DNA of 64,000 nt from RYN-230 sp963718305 (GTDB taxonomy: Bacteria; Actinomycetota; Actinomycetes; Streptosporangiales; Streptosporangiaceae): NCBI GenBank assembly GCA_963718305.1, contig CAVQZG010000015.1, positions 91,904 through 155,903 on the forward strand. The letters are read 5' to 3'. Under the pieces are notes generated by a model. The model was given only the letters and a program-made list of their open reading frames with translations. It ran no database searches and had not been told where the DNA came from. The translations under genes and the position numbers were made by a program. This document shows, piece after piece, positions 37,512 to 46,697 of this stretch (the first letter of the stretch is position 1; each line of letters begins with the position of its first letter).

Positions 37512-38075
37512 ATGCCGGCCCTTCCCGCGCTCATCGTGGTCAGCGGGCCGATGGGGTCGGGCAAGACCACGCTGGCTCACCGGATCGCCCAGGCGATCGG
37601 GTGCCCGGCGATCTGCCGGGACGAGATCAAGGAAGGCATGGTCCAGGCCACCCCCGGGTTCGTGCCCGGGCCAGGCGACGAACTGACCCTGCGCGCCTTG
37701 CCGGTCTTCTTCGGCGTGCTGGAACTGCTGCTGACCGCGGGGGTGACGACGGTGGCGGAGGCCGCCTTCCAGGACCATGTTTGGCGGCCCCGGCTGGAAC
37801 CGCTCCGCGGCCTGGCCCAGATCCGGATCGTGCACTGTATGGTCACCGCGGACGTGGCGTTCGAGCGGAGCCTGCGGCGCGGCGGGGAGAACCCATTGCG
37901 GGCCGCGCATGCCGACCCCGGGCCAGGCGACGCGGCCCGCAGCGCTCAGGCGCACCAGGCGTTCAACCGGGTGGCGGTGGAGGCCCCGTGGCTCGAGGTC
38001 GATACCACGAACGGATACCAGCCTGGGCTGCCCGAGATCGTGGCGTTCGCGGCGCGAGGCCCGGGGCCCGGTTAA
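37512..38075 (+). CDS. P-loop kinase/AAA-type ATPase (zeta-toxin/nucleotide kinase-like)
   Basis: The 187-residue protein has a Walker A VVSGPMGSGKTTLAHR near the N-terminus, an ICRDEIKEGM segment after it, and an Arg-containing FERSLRRGGENP lid-like region. This layout fits small phosphotransferases of the zeta toxin/APH/chloramphenicol kinase type. No antitoxin gene is next to it. It follows the methyltransferase gene on the same strand and overlaps by a few bases the stop of the convergent DUF1707 gene. The substrate is unknown. Confidence 0.75.
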   Translation: MPALPALIVVSGPMGSGKTTLAHRIAQAIGCPAICRDEIKEGMVQATPGFVPGPGDELTLRALPVFFGVLELLLTAGVTTVAEAAFQDHVWRPRLEPLRGLAQIRIVHCMVTADVAFERSLRRGGENPLRAAHADPGPGDAARSAQAHQAFNRVAVEAPWLEVDTTNGYQPGLPEIVAFAARGPGPG

Positions 38076-38542
38076 CTGCCGGGGGGCTTCTCGTACCGGG
38101 AGTGCAACATCACCAGCCCGCTGACCGGCAGGGCCACCAGGAAGGCGAACACCATCGCGACGATCAGGCCGAAAACGGCAGGCTGCCCGGACTCCATCGC
38201 CGATGCGGCTACCACCATGGCCGGCATCATGGCCGTCGCGCTGGCCCACGACCTGATGACGTTCTTGTCCATCGATATCCGCACGGGCGGGTGAGCCGGT
38301 GCCTGTGACATCTGGGCCCGGATCAGCCTGGCCGGGATGTCGGCGGTGACGACGGCCAGGTCCGCGTAGGTCCGTGACGCGAAAACCCGCCCGATACGCT
38401 GGTCAAACTCGTCCTTGGCCAGCCGGCCTTGCACGAACGCGGCCTTGACCACGTCGATGACCTGCTCACGGTCGGCGTGAGACGCCCGCAGGCGGCTGCG
38501 GTCTCGCGCGCCGGGCGTCTCGTCTCCGGCCCCTGCCATCAC
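38072..38542 (-). CDS. DUF1707 membrane protein (paralogue 1)
   Basis: The 156-residue protein has an N-terminal DUF1707 domain: RLRASHADREQVIDVVKAAF, then GRLAKDEFDQRIGRVFASRT and ADLAVVTADIPA. Two hydrophobic segments follow (about 95-145). The start GTGATG overlaps the stop of the upstream serine hydrolase gene, with GGGGAGGCGCC just before it. A second copy is at 46.9-47.4 kb with the same leader sequence. DUF1707 is common at the N-terminus of actinobacterial membrane proteins; its role is unclear. Confidence 0.9.
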   Translation of the reverse strand: MMAGAGDETPGARDRSRLRASHADREQVIDVVKAAFVQGRLAKDEFDQRIGRVFASRTYADLAVVTADIPARLIRAQMSQAPAHPPVRISMDKNVIRSWASATAMMPAMVVAASAMESGQPAVFGLIVAMVFAFLVALPVSGLVMLHSRYEKPPGS

Positions 38543-39714
38543 TGGCGCCTCCCCGTTAGGACGACGTAGTGAAAGCGTAACCCGGCCACCCTCGGGACGT
38601 CGTGGGTCATTCTTCGTGGGCGGCGGGTCGCTGGGGGCCAGGTAAGCGCCTTCACCACGCCGAGCCCGAAGTTGTAGGCGGGTATCTGCTTGAAACAGCT
38701 GGGTACGCAGTTGCGCTGCTTGTGCCCGAAGCCGAGCAGGTTGGAGTCGGTCATGGCGTGATAGCTCGACCTGGACAGGAGCTTGCCGGTGCCGACGGCC
38801 ACCGCCGTCTTGATCAGGTCGTAGATGTTGGTGGTCTCGTTCGCCCCGGCCGGCGTCCCCCAGGCGGTGTTCCAGTACGTCGCTTCCTCATAGAACGTGA
38901 CCTTGGGCGGGATATGGAGGGCCACTTCCCGTTCGGAACTGAACGAGTGGAGCACCGGGTTCGGCATGGCGGAAGTCTCGGAACTGGTGGTGCTGGTCAG
39001 GCCCATGGGTTTGAGCACCTTCTGGCGCAGCAGCGTGGCCAGCGGCTTCTTCCCGATCATGGACAGGATGTGCCCGAGGATCATGAAGTTGGTGTGTGCG
39101 TAGCTCCAGTTCTTCCCTGGGGGGAACTGGACCGGCCGCCGGAAGGCGTAGCCGAGCCGCTCCTTATAGGTGAAAATCTGAAACGGGTCGGCGTTAAAGG
39201 CCGCGGTCCAGGCCGGGTCGGTCTCGAAGTCGGGATACCCGGACGTCTGGTTGGCCAGCATTTTGAGCGTGACCTTGCTGGCTTCCGGCAGTGACGGCAC
39301 CCAGCGGTTGATGGTGTCGCTGAGGCTCACCTTATGCTCGTCCACGTACTCCATGAGCAACGTGGCCACATAGGCGAAGGCGATGGCACCGTTGCGGAAA
39401 TGCATGGCCGGGGTGGCCGGCACCCCGGTCATCGACGGGCCGAACGCCTGGGTCGTGACGACCTTGTCGCCCCGGGTGACTCTCACGATGACTGCCCGCA
39501 GATGATAAGTCTTCATCCCTTTGCGGACGATGGCGGCAATCGCCGACGCTTGCGGGGATTGCGATGGGCTGTTCGTGGCCTGCAGGGTTTTCGCGGTAGT
39601 GACCGGGGACGAGCACGCGCTGAGCGATATCGCCAGCGCGGCGGCTGCGGCCGCGGCGACGGCCAGGGTGGTCACCTGGATGTGCCGGCGCCATCCACTC
39701 GCGAGCTTTTCCAC
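38539..39714 (-). CDS. Serine-hydrolase-like lipoprotein without the SxxK serine, C-terminus altered (paralogue 1)
   Basis: The protein has the class C beta-lactamase/D-Ala-D-Ala peptidase fold and a lipobox (LSAC, Cys34). The position of the SxxK motif reads FRNGAIAF (106-113), so Ser and Lys are both replaced. The YxN position reads YAHTNF. Catalysis of the usual kind is therefore doubtful. Similarity to the paralogue at 61.6-62.8 kb stops at FGLGVVK (about 360); the last 30 residues are unrelated and about 70 expected residues are missing. The next frame contains YLAPSDPPPTKND, which resembles the end of the paralogue (KLAPNDPPPS), suggesting an internal deletion. Confidence 0.75.
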   Translation of the reverse strand: MEKLASGWRRHIQVTTLAVAAAAAAALAISLSACSSPVTTAKTLQATNSPSQSPQASAIAAIVRKGMKTYHLRAVIVRVTRGDKVVTTQAFGPSMTGVPATPAMHFRNGAIAFAYVATLLMEYVDEHKVSLSDTINRWVPSLPEASKVTLKMLANQTSGYPDFETDPAWTAAFNADPFQIFTYKERLGYAFRRPVQFPPGKNWSYAHTNFMILGHILSMIGKKPLATLLRQKVLKPMGLTSTTSSETSAMPNPVLHSFSSEREVALHIPPKVTFYEEATYWNTAWGTPAGANETTNIYDLIKTAVAVGTGKLLSRSSYHAMTDSNLLGFGHKQRNCVPSCFKQIPAYNFGLGVVKALTWPPATRRPRRMTHDVPRVAGLRFHYVVLTGRRQ

Positions 39715-39868
39715 TATTATCCTGATTTCTTTTTCAGATTACGGGGCTCGTCGTGGCCGCCCGGCATAGACGCATCAGACGGCGCCACTCCGCGTTTTTA
39801 CCCCTGGCGAAAGCGATGATGCACGGTGATTACTGCCCCGGCCCGGAGACCAATGGGATAATTGACTA

Positions 39869-40528
39869 ATGAGTGCCCAAATAGAACCCGGCCCGCTCGG
39901 CGTGGTGCTGCGCGATGCTGCCGCGGGGCGGTTCCCTCCCCCGGACAGCCAAGTCACCGTCCTGCCCTCGCCGTCGCCCAGAGATTCCGGAGTCATCGGA
40001 TTCACCGCGCACGCGGTCGTATTCACCGACGCCGACCCGGCCTGGGTGCGAGCCCGCCTGCCTGACGACGATCCGTCACGGCCGCTGAGCCCGGCTTTCC
40101 TGCAGGCGCTGTGCGCACATACCCATCGCGAGGCACACACCATCGACCTGCTCTGCGTCGCCTGGCCCAGGTCCGGCCCGCCAGGTATGGTCCTCAGCCC
40201 TGAACCCGATGTTGCCCATCCGCGCATCGCCCGGGCGATGCGCTATCGGGACGACGTACGTGCCTGGCGTACTGAGGGCGGCGTAGTGCTGGTCGGCCAC
40301 GGGGTCGCCGCCCGCTGGGAGGTGGCCATCGAGGTCGACCCCGGCTATCGCGGGCACGGCCTCGGCCGTGCCCTGGCCTCCGCGGCCCGCCACCTGGTGC
40401 CCGCCGGCCGACCGCTCTGGGCGCAGATCGCCCCGGCTAATGCGGCCAGCGTCCGCGCGTTTCTCGCGGCCGGTTTCCGGCCAGTCGGCGCCGAAGCCCT
40501 CCTGACTCATAGCGAGCTTGGTGTGTGA
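39869..40528 (+). CDS. GNAT-family N-acetyltransferase
   Basis: The 219-residue protein has a GNAT acetyl-CoA motif VDPGYRGHGLGRAL at about 152-165 and a following segment IAPANAASVRAFLAAGFRPVG typical of the fold. The N-terminal about 90 residues precede the core and may bind the substrate. ATG 39869 is the likely start. Acceptor unknown. Confidence 0.85.
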   Translation: MSAQIEPGPLGVVLRDAAAGRFPPPDSQVTVLPSPSPRDSGVIGFTAHAVVFTDADPAWVRARLPDDDPSRPLSPAFLQALCAHTHREAHTIDLLCVAWPRSGPPGMVLSPEPDVAHPRIARAMRYRDDVRAWRTEGGVVLVGHGVAARWEVAIEVDPGYRGHGLGRALASAARHLVPAGRPLWAQIAPANAASVRAFLAAGFRPVGAEALLTHSELGV

Positions 40529-40624
40529 TTTTGAAATCTAAGGTTTCGGCTATGAGGCCCGTAAGAGTCGTTCGGGCCCTAGACACCGCTTGGCCGTTAA
40601 CGCAAGATTACGGCGGCAGGCAGA

Positions 40625-41437
40625 TTGGTCCCGGAGATAACGCTTATTTTCTGGATAGCAAAGCTGGCGACCACGGCGTTTGGCGAGGCCTTCTCCGACT
40701 TCATCTTCTTCAATGACTACATCGGGCGGAACCTCGCCATCCTTATGGGACTGGCGTTCCTGATCATCTGCCTGATCATTCAGTTCAGGACCAGAAGGTA
40801 TGTCCCCTGGATCTACTGGCTTGCGGTTACCGCGGTCAGCATCTTCGGGACGATGTCGGCGGACTTCCTGAACAAGGACCTGGGCATGCCGCTCTGGGCC
40901 TCGACGCTGATGCTCCTCGGATTCCAGGCCGCTGTGTTCATCGCCTGGTATGCCAGCCAGAAGACCTTGGACGTGCACAGCATCAACACCCGCCTCCGGG
41001 AGCTGTTCTACTGGCTCACCGTTATTTTCACCTTCGCCCTGGGCACGGCCGCAGGCGACTTCGCCGCTGGCCCGCTCGGACTGGGCACCCTCGCGTCAAC
41101 CTTCGTCTTCCTCGCGGTGATTCTCGTCCCCGCAGTTGGCTACAAGTGGCTGCGGCTCAACGAGGTCCTGGCCTTCTGGTTCGCCTACACCATCACCCGG
41201 CCCCTGGGCGCATCCTTCGCCGACTGGCTGTCGGTGCCGGCTCCGTACGGGGACGGCCTTCAGCTGGGTACCGGGCCCATGAGCCTGGTGTTCGGGATCG
41301 TGCTGGCCGGAGTGATCGCTGTCATCGTGGTCCGGCACCGGTCCGAGACGGCCCAGAATCCGCCGGTGCTCACCGGCGCCCTGGCCGAGCCCGCACCGGG
41401 CGCGGCCGGGGACGGCAGCACTGGGCCTATCACCTGA
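40625..41437 (+). CDS. COG4705-like multi-pass membrane protein
   Basis: The 270-residue protein has about seven helices, arranged as repeats each containing an acidic AFSDF/SADF/AGDF segment after a Thr/Gly helix (TTAFGEAFSDF, IFGTMSADFL, ALGTAAGDFAAG, PLGASFADWL). That repeat is typical of COG4705 membrane proteins. The start is TTG 40625; after the in-frame stop at 40598 no ATG or GTG comes earlier. Function unknown; metal or proton coupling by the acidic residues is a guess. Confidence 0.75.
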   Translation: MVPEITLIFWIAKLATTAFGEAFSDFIFFNDYIGRNLAILMGLAFLIICLIIQFRTRRYVPWIYWLAVTAVSIFGTMSADFLNKDLGMPLWASTLMLLGFQAAVFIAWYASQKTLDVHSINTRLRELFYWLTVIFTFALGTAAGDFAAGPLGLGTLASTFVFLAVILVPAVGYKWLRLNEVLAFWFAYTITRPLGASFADWLSVPAPYGDGLQLGTGPMSLVFGIVLAGVIAVIVVRHRSETAQNPPVLTGALAEPAPGAAGDGSTGPIT

Positions 41438-41583
41438 CGAGCTGGCCGCTCCGGTGGCGCATGGTGTCAGCCCTCGGGGCAGCGGCGGCCGCGGTACTCG
41501 CTCTGGCGAGGCCCGCGGCCGCCAGCGTGACCACCGCTTCGCTTCTCATCTCGCCCTGGGTACGGGGTACGTGCGGTGGTGAG

Positions 41584-42129
41584 CTAGCCCGGCAGCATGT
41601 CCCTCGAGGGTGGGTCGATGCCGGCCCGCCGCAAGGCTTGCTGGACGAAATCGGCCTTGGCGTTGGTATAGGCGTTGCGGTTATCAGGGTGCTGGCCGGC
41701 CAGATGCTTCTTCAGGCTGGCGTACTCGCCGCGCAGCGCTGCATCGGCCCGGAGCGCATCCCGGAAGGCCAGCAGCGCGACCGCGTGCGGGTGCCCGTCC
41801 TCGATCACCTGCAGGTGATGGGTGCGGGCCTCAGGTGAGGGCCGCAGGAACCACAGCCGGTAATGGCGGCCCGGATCATCTAGCCAGAGCAGCCAGTCCG
41901 CTTCGGCCAGCACTGGCACCGCCAGCTGCGCACCAGCCAGGGAACCTACCGGGGCGAGCATGTCGATGACCGGCTTGGCGGGCAGCCCGGAAACCGCAGT
42001 CGAGCCGATATGCACCACCGGGCCAGCCAGCCATGGCGCCAGCAGTTCCTCTACCTGGGAACGCTGCTCAGCAAACCGGTCAGGCCAGCCAGGGTCGTAA
42101 TCGACGATCGCCACTCGCTGATCGGCCAT
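41584..42129 (-). CDS. GrpB/UPF0157 nucleotidyltransferase-fold protein
   Basis: The 181-residue protein starts MADQRVAIVDYDPGWPDRF and contains VVHIGSTAVSGLPAKPVIDM, the UPF0157 signature with its nucleotidyltransferase GS motif. The HYRLWFLRPSP and HHLQVI segments follow. ATG 42129 is chosen because the family begins at VxIVDYDPxWP. It is divergent from the GNAT gene at 42215. The substrate is unknown. Confidence 0.92.
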   Translation of the reverse strand: MADQRVAIVDYDPGWPDRFAEQRSQVEELLAPWLAGPVVHIGSTAVSGLPAKPVIDMLAPVGSLAGAQLAVPVLAEADWLLWLDDPGRHYRLWFLRPSPEARTHHLQVIEDGHPHAVALLAFRDALRADAALRGEYASLKKHLAGQHPDNRNAYTNAKADFVQQALRRAGIDPPSRDMLPG

Positions 42130-42214
42130 CCCCGAACGTACCTCCGGGCCTCGCCCCGATGACTCGCGTAGGGATGGCATCTTTGCCACCGGTGGGGCGG
42201 GTAGGTTACCCGTC

Positions 42215-42757
42215 GTGGATAGCCAGATGGCATTGTGCCCGGTGTCCGACAATGATCTTGCCCTCCTGCAGCGCTTGTACGGTGACCCGCTGGATAGCGG
42301 GGAACACGAGTGGCATGGCTGGCAGGACACTCGGTGGCTGCGGCGGGAGTGGGCGGAGAATGGCCTGCTCGGTGAGGACGGCGGCACGCTGATGGCCAGG
42401 AAAGGTGACGACACTCTCGGGTTCGTTGCCTGGCGCAGGCGGTCCTATGGGCCGCACTCGCCTTGCTGGATAGTCAGCATTGGGCTAAAACCCGAAGCCC
42501 GGGGCCACGGTCACGGCACCGAAGCGCAGCGGCAGCTCACCCGCTACCTGTTCGCGCACACCCAGGCGAACCGGATCGAAGCCGGAACCGAGATCACGAA
42601 CGTGGGCGAGCAGCGCGCCCTGGAGAAAGCAGGCTTTACCCGGGAAGGGGTGCTGCGCGGCGCCCTCTTCCGGCGCGGCCAATGGCATGACTGCGTGTTC
42701 TACAGCGTCCTGCGCCATGAAGTTGATCTCGACAGCGGCGGGCCAGCACCCCTTTGA
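42215..42757 (+). CDS. RimJ/RimL-type GNAT acetyltransferase
   Basis: The 180-residue protein has the GNAT motif LKPEARGHGHGTEAQRQL (about 90-107), a LFAHTQANRIEAGTEITN strand and EKAGFTREGVLRGALFRRG, which is typical of ribosomal-protein or aminoglycoside-type acetyltransferases. Start GTG 42215. The substrate cannot be inferred. Confidence 0.88.
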   Translation: MDSQMALCPVSDNDLALLQRLYGDPLDSGEHEWHGWQDTRWLRREWAENGLLGEDGGTLMARKGDDTLGFVAWRRRSYGPHSPCWIVSIGLKPEARGHGHGTEAQRQLTRYLFAHTQANRIEAGTEITNVGEQRALEKAGFTREGVLRGALFRRGQWHDCVFYSVLRHEVDLDSGGPAPL

Positions 42758-42823
42758 TCCTGGTCTTTACTCACACGCTCTCAGGCCCGGCGATCCGCCC
42801 GCGTGATCGTGAGGTCTGCTGGT

Positions 42824-43150
42824 CTACTCGGCGGTGCCGAGGTAGCCGCTGTAGTACTGGCGGAGGGCGTCCTCCTCGCTCTCGGTGATGTGCGCGTCCT
42901 TGTCGATGTTGGGGGCGTCCTTGATCTGGTCCTTGGACACGGCCAGCACGACCCGTTCGCCATCCAGCCGGGCTCCGTGAATCGGCGCGAAGCTCTGCCG
43001 GGTGCCGAACAGGCCGGTCTCCACGAGGACCCACATCGGCTGCCCGCTCTGGTCGTCGTTGTACACCTGGCTGACCTTGCCAATCCGGTTGTCCTCGGGG
43101 TCGACCGCGGCACGGTGGATGTACTGCTGGGGGTCTTGCGGGGTGGTCAT
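42824..43150 (-). CDS. PRC-barrel domain protein
   Basis: The 108-residue protein carries a PRC-barrel: RAAVDPEDNRIGKVSQVYND, then PMWVLVETGLFG and SFAPIHGARLDGERVVL. A short acidic tail (ITESEEDALRQYYSGYLG) follows. ATG 43150 is preceded by GGGAGACAG. It is a small cytosolic stand-alone gene, perhaps involved in stress or RNA processing, but no evidence settles it. Confidence 0.9.
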   Translation of the reverse strand: MTTPQDPQQYIHRAAVDPEDNRIGKVSQVYNDDQSGQPMWVLVETGLFGTRQSFAPIHGARLDGERVVLAVSKDQIKDAPNIDKDAHITESEEDALRQYYSGYLGTAE

Positions 43151-43268
43151 AGCTGTCTCCCTTGGCCGCATGCCGCGCGGGCCCACGGTCCGGGCTACGC
43201 GACGAGGTACAAGGCAAAGCCGCTACCCCGCGAGGACCGCCACAAACAGCGCAGACATCACGAGAGGA

Positions 43269-43505
43269 TCAGCGCTTCGGCTCCGGGTCACCTTCTTCAG
43301 GTGCGTAGATACCCAGGCGGCGGCGCAGCGCCCAGCGCTTATAGGCCTTGATGGGATGTCTGAGTGTCGGGAGCAGATCCGGGTTGACGGGGCCGAACCA
43401 GTCGAACAGGGACGCCGAGGACGCGCTGCGGTTCCTCACCCTGCCTGGCGTAGGGATCCACCCCACGCGGCATCCCGAAGACCCTGTTTCGTTCCTCCCG
43501 GTCAC
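43269..43505 (-). CDS. Hypothetical small protein
   Basis: A 78-codon frame in the 510-base gap between the PRC-barrel and DUF2252 genes. The C-terminal half (LFDWFGPVNPDLLPTLRHPI, then YKRWALRRRLGIY) looks protein-like, while the first 25 residues look like noise. No family recognised. The rest of the gap shows nothing. Confidence 0.3.
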   Translation of the reverse strand: MTGRNETGSSGCRVGWIPTPGRVRNRSASSASLFDWFGPVNPDLLPTLRHPIKAYKRWALRRRLGIYAPEEGDPEPKR

Positions 43506-43660
43506 TCGCCATTGGGCAACCTCTCCGATGCCGGCGCTGGCCCTCGCTCAGGCCTGCCTCTGCAGCATGACGCGACTCGTTAGCTGGTGCAAACGACGGA
43601 TGGCCTGCCTGGCGCGAGAGCCGCCGATGGCGCGGCGGAGGTGCTCGGGCCGCGTCCCGG

Positions 43661-45151
43661 CTACAGCCCGGTCTGGGCGATCAGCCGGCCCGACTCAACG
43701 GCTGCGCTGAACGCGGCATAATCCCGCTCGTTCTGGTCGGCGTACGCGGCCGAGAAGTCTGCGATCGCCCGGTCGAAAACATCCCCGTTACCGAGGTAGG
43801 AGGCGATGGCAATGCGGTCGCCCCAGCGGGCGTGGGCCCGGGCCAGGGTCGCTCCGCAGATACGCGAGTACAGGGTGGCCCCAGGAGGGAGCATGGTGTC
43901 CACATCCGCGCTGCCCTTCCAGTCCTGGAACTGGCGCACGTAGTAGTCGCGGGTGACCCCGTCCATCCCCTTGATGCGCTGCCAGCCCAGGAAGATGTCG
44001 GTCGCGCCCTGCATCAGACGCTGCCCGGCTACCACCCGCTCGCCATGGTGGGTGTATGCGCTCGCGCCCAGGAAGCGTTCGAGGACAGACGCTTGCGCCT
44101 CCTTGACCTGCAGGAACAAGGGGTCATTGTCGTCCCGGCCGAGCATCAGCATGATGTAGCAGCGGGTGCCGACGCTGCCCACACCCACCATCTTGTAGGC
44201 CGCGTGGGCGTAGCGGTACTCCTCGAGCGGGTGGTGCTGGCGCCCGAGCGTGCGCCGGTACGAGCTGAGCAGCTTCTTGACCAGGGGGGCGGGGTTCTCC
44301 CATTCCGACCCAGGCTGGATCAGGTCCTCAATCGGGATGATGAGCGGCGGGTCGGCCACGATCCGCAGTTCACCGTCAACCTCGTCCGCCCGCCTGGCGA
44401 ACACCCGCGTGCTGTCGCGGGTACGCGCCTTGGCCACCATCTCCTCGGTCGCCCGCGCCTCCTTCTTGCTGACCCGCTTGACGCGCACCTCCTTGCGGAC
44501 CAGCTTGAGCAGCATCCCCGCCTCCAGATGCTCGTACCACGCCTCCAGGGAGCGCATCCCCGCCGCCTCCTGCATGCGGACCCGGTACTCCTTGACCCCG
44601 GCCATGACCACGTTCCGGCGGTCGGCGGGGCTGAAGCCCCGGTCGCGTCCCATCACCTCGAAACTGGCGGCCAGGCGCTTGACGTCCCACTCCCACGGGC
44701 CGGGGAGGGTCTCATCGAAATCGTTGATGTCGAACAGCATCCGCCGCTCAGGGCTGCCGAACAGGCCGAAATTCGACAAGTGCGCGTCACCGCACAACTG
44801 CACGGTGACCCCGGACTGAGGGGTCGCCGCCAGATCGGCCGCCATGATCAGCGCGGCGCCCCGGTAGAAGGTGAAGGGGGACACCAGCATCCGCCCATAC
44901 CGGATAGGGACCAGGCTGGGGACCCGGCTCTCCGCCTGCTCTTCGAGCAGCGCAATCGGATCCGGCCGGTCCGATGCGGGTGTCCACCGCCCGTGACTCG
45001 ACCTTGGGGCCTGCTTGCGGGCGTCTCGGCCCCTGGCCACCCGCTCATCCACGGTCAGGTGAGCCCGCCTCCAGGCCGACGCGAAGGTGGAAGCCGCCGC
45101 GTGCGTGGTTCCGGCCCGCGAGGTCTGCGCCGGATGCGAACGCTCTTCCAT
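43661..45151 (-). CDS. DUF2252 protein
   Basis: The protein has 496 residues from ATG 45151, which follows CTGGAGG. DUF2252 signatures are visible: PIRYGRMLVSPFTFYRGAA, VQLCGDAHLSNFGLF, FDINDFDETLPGPWEWDVKR, VGVGSVGTRCYIML and YYVRQFQDWKGS. The GDAHxxN and DxDD elements suggest a protein-kinase-like (aminoglycoside phosphotransferase-like) fold. The role in actinomycetes is unknown to me. Cytosolic; transcribed alone. Confidence 0.93.
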   Translation of the reverse strand: MEERSHPAQTSRAGTTHAAASTFASAWRRAHLTVDERVARGRDARKQAPRSSHGRWTPASDRPDPIALLEEQAESRVPSLVPIRYGRMLVSPFTFYRGAALIMAADLAATPQSGVTVQLCGDAHLSNFGLFGSPERRMLFDINDFDETLPGPWEWDVKRLAASFEVMGRDRGFSPADRRNVVMAGVKEYRVRMQEAAGMRSLEAWYEHLEAGMLLKLVRKEVRVKRVSKKEARATEEMVAKARTRDSTRVFARRADEVDGELRIVADPPLIIPIEDLIQPGSEWENPAPLVKKLLSSYRRTLGRQHHPLEEYRYAHAAYKMVGVGSVGTRCYIMLMLGRDDNDPLFLQVKEAQASVLERFLGASAYTHHGERVVAGQRLMQGATDIFLGWQRIKGMDGVTRDYYVRQFQDWKGSADVDTMLPPGATLYSRICGATLARAHARWGDRIAIASYLGNGDVFDRAIADFSAAYADQNERDYAAFSAAVESGRLIAQTGL

Positions 45152-46184
45152 GACGCCTCCAGTCATGCTCGTCACCCGTGCCGAACGGGACGGATCAGCG
45201 GAAGGTCAGTGACACCGCGTGCTCATATCTGGCGTGTTCCTGGCCTTGGCCTTGATCAGCGTAAACCAGTCTCCGGGGAGGGCCTCTCACACGCCGCGGG
45301 CGATCGGCCCTCCCCAGCAGTGCCTTCGTCAGCGGACGCGGCGTTACGGTTCTCTAGTAAGCGAGACGAGGCCGCGGAAAGCCCGACCTGTGGAATCCCA
45401 GATAGCGTGCTAGCCGACCGCCTTCTATGCAGGCCGACTGAGTTTCGGCCCAGGCAAATCGGTAGGCGGCTGCCACCATCCTTGAGTATTTCGCCGAGCT
45501 ATACGTGCAGCGTATGTATTGCGGCGCGTCTGCTGACCGTATACATAGGGCACACGCTGAGGCAGCCCATTCTGTAGCGAGGTGCGCTGACGAGCCGTGG
45601 GGCGCGTTCCTTTGATCGCGGTCATGATCTTTTCTCTTCCCCTGCGGTGCTGCCCGCCGCTGACCGCATGAGCCGAGTACTCTCACGCGAGTCCCTGCGA
45701 GTCGTGACCCTGGTCCTCGGGCGTACCTCCGGGCGGGCCTCTGGTGACTCGGAGTGGGGTGTCCCCGAGTCTACATCAGCACACGCTCGCCACCACTGTT
45801 GATCATCCCGATCACCTGCGAATATGTGACCTTCCCGCCCCGTCACCGGCCCACGAAGCCCCGGATAGCGCTCAGCGTCGGGTTGGCCGGCGGCTCAGTG
45901 CTTCGGAGATCGCCCGGTCCCCTGCTGTGCAGGACCCGCCGACCGGCGCTGATGACCTCCGCAGCATCTTTAACCGGCCTTCGCATAAATCTGGCCAGGG
46001 TCGTAGTTATAGCTGCTCGGCCAGCAAAACACTCCTACGGGCCGTGTGTTCGGAGGTGGATTCGGCGGTAACAGGGGCGGACAGTCGTAGCGTCAAAATG
46101 ACGCGAGCGCTGCCGGAGCCACGGGACAGGCTCTAGTCGTCCCCCGTCGATCCACCAACGAAAAAGAATCCAGATTAGCTCGCC
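45152..46184. other. Gene-poor region at the edge of the accessory segment
   Basis: About 1 kb contains no frame that I recognise on either strand. Composition is more mixed, with AT-richer patches near 45.5 and 46.0 kb, than in the conserved left part. It probably holds decayed sequence. Confidence 0.5.
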
Positions 46185-46448
46185 CAGAAAGAGCTGTTTC
46201 CGGTCCTCAAACGGCAGAACGAGGACCTCGCCCTCGGCTATATCACCGCCCGTATCGTTGAAAGCACCTTCATCGCCGTCGGCACCGTCAGCCTCCTTGC
46301 GATCGTGACGTTGCGGCAGGACGTCGGAGGCGCAGGCGGCGCGGGCTCGCTCGTCCCCGTCGGCAGGTCGCTCGTCGCGATCCACGACTGGACGTTCCTG
46401 CTCGGGCCAGGCTGGATCGTCGGCGTCGGGAACGGGCTGATACTCGGC
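46185..46448 (+). pseudogene. DUF4386 membrane-protein fragment
   Basis: The plus-strand frame reads ELFPVLKRQNEDLALGYITA, then RIVESTFIAVGTVSLLAI and LVAIHDWTFLLGPGWIVGVG, ending NGLILG. This is the central part of a DUF4386-type membrane protein. It has no start codon, and an in-frame stop precedes it at 46176-46178. At 46448-46450 the similarity ends and an integrase fragment begins. It is a gene relic cut by recombination. Confidence 0.75.
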
Positions 46449-46562
46449 CCTGACCGGCTTTCATTTCCGTGATCTGCGCAGTACGGGGTAACACCCTGCC
46501 CGTTGCGGCCGGTGCCCGCCTGCGTGAGCTGATGGAACGGATGGGCCACAGCACCATCCGCG
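46449..46562 (+). pseudogene. Tyrosine integrase C-terminal fragment
   Basis: The bases encode LTGFHFRDLR and, with a small disruption, GNTLPVAAGARLRELMERMG and HSTIRG. This matches the intact integrase at 63.65-63.77 kb almost residue for residue and includes the HxxR-type region and the GHS motif, but not the tyrosine. It is a short decayed copy joined directly to the DUF4386 fragment. Confidence 0.85.
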
Positions 46563-46697
46563 GAACAGCCCCGACTTCGGCGCATGGGCGGAAGACATCC
46601 ACCCGAGCCGGTGCCCGAAATCAGTACATGTTGACCCCCGCTACGGCAGCGGCGTTCACTGGCAGCTATCGGGAACCAGCACCCTGGAGGAAGGCAA

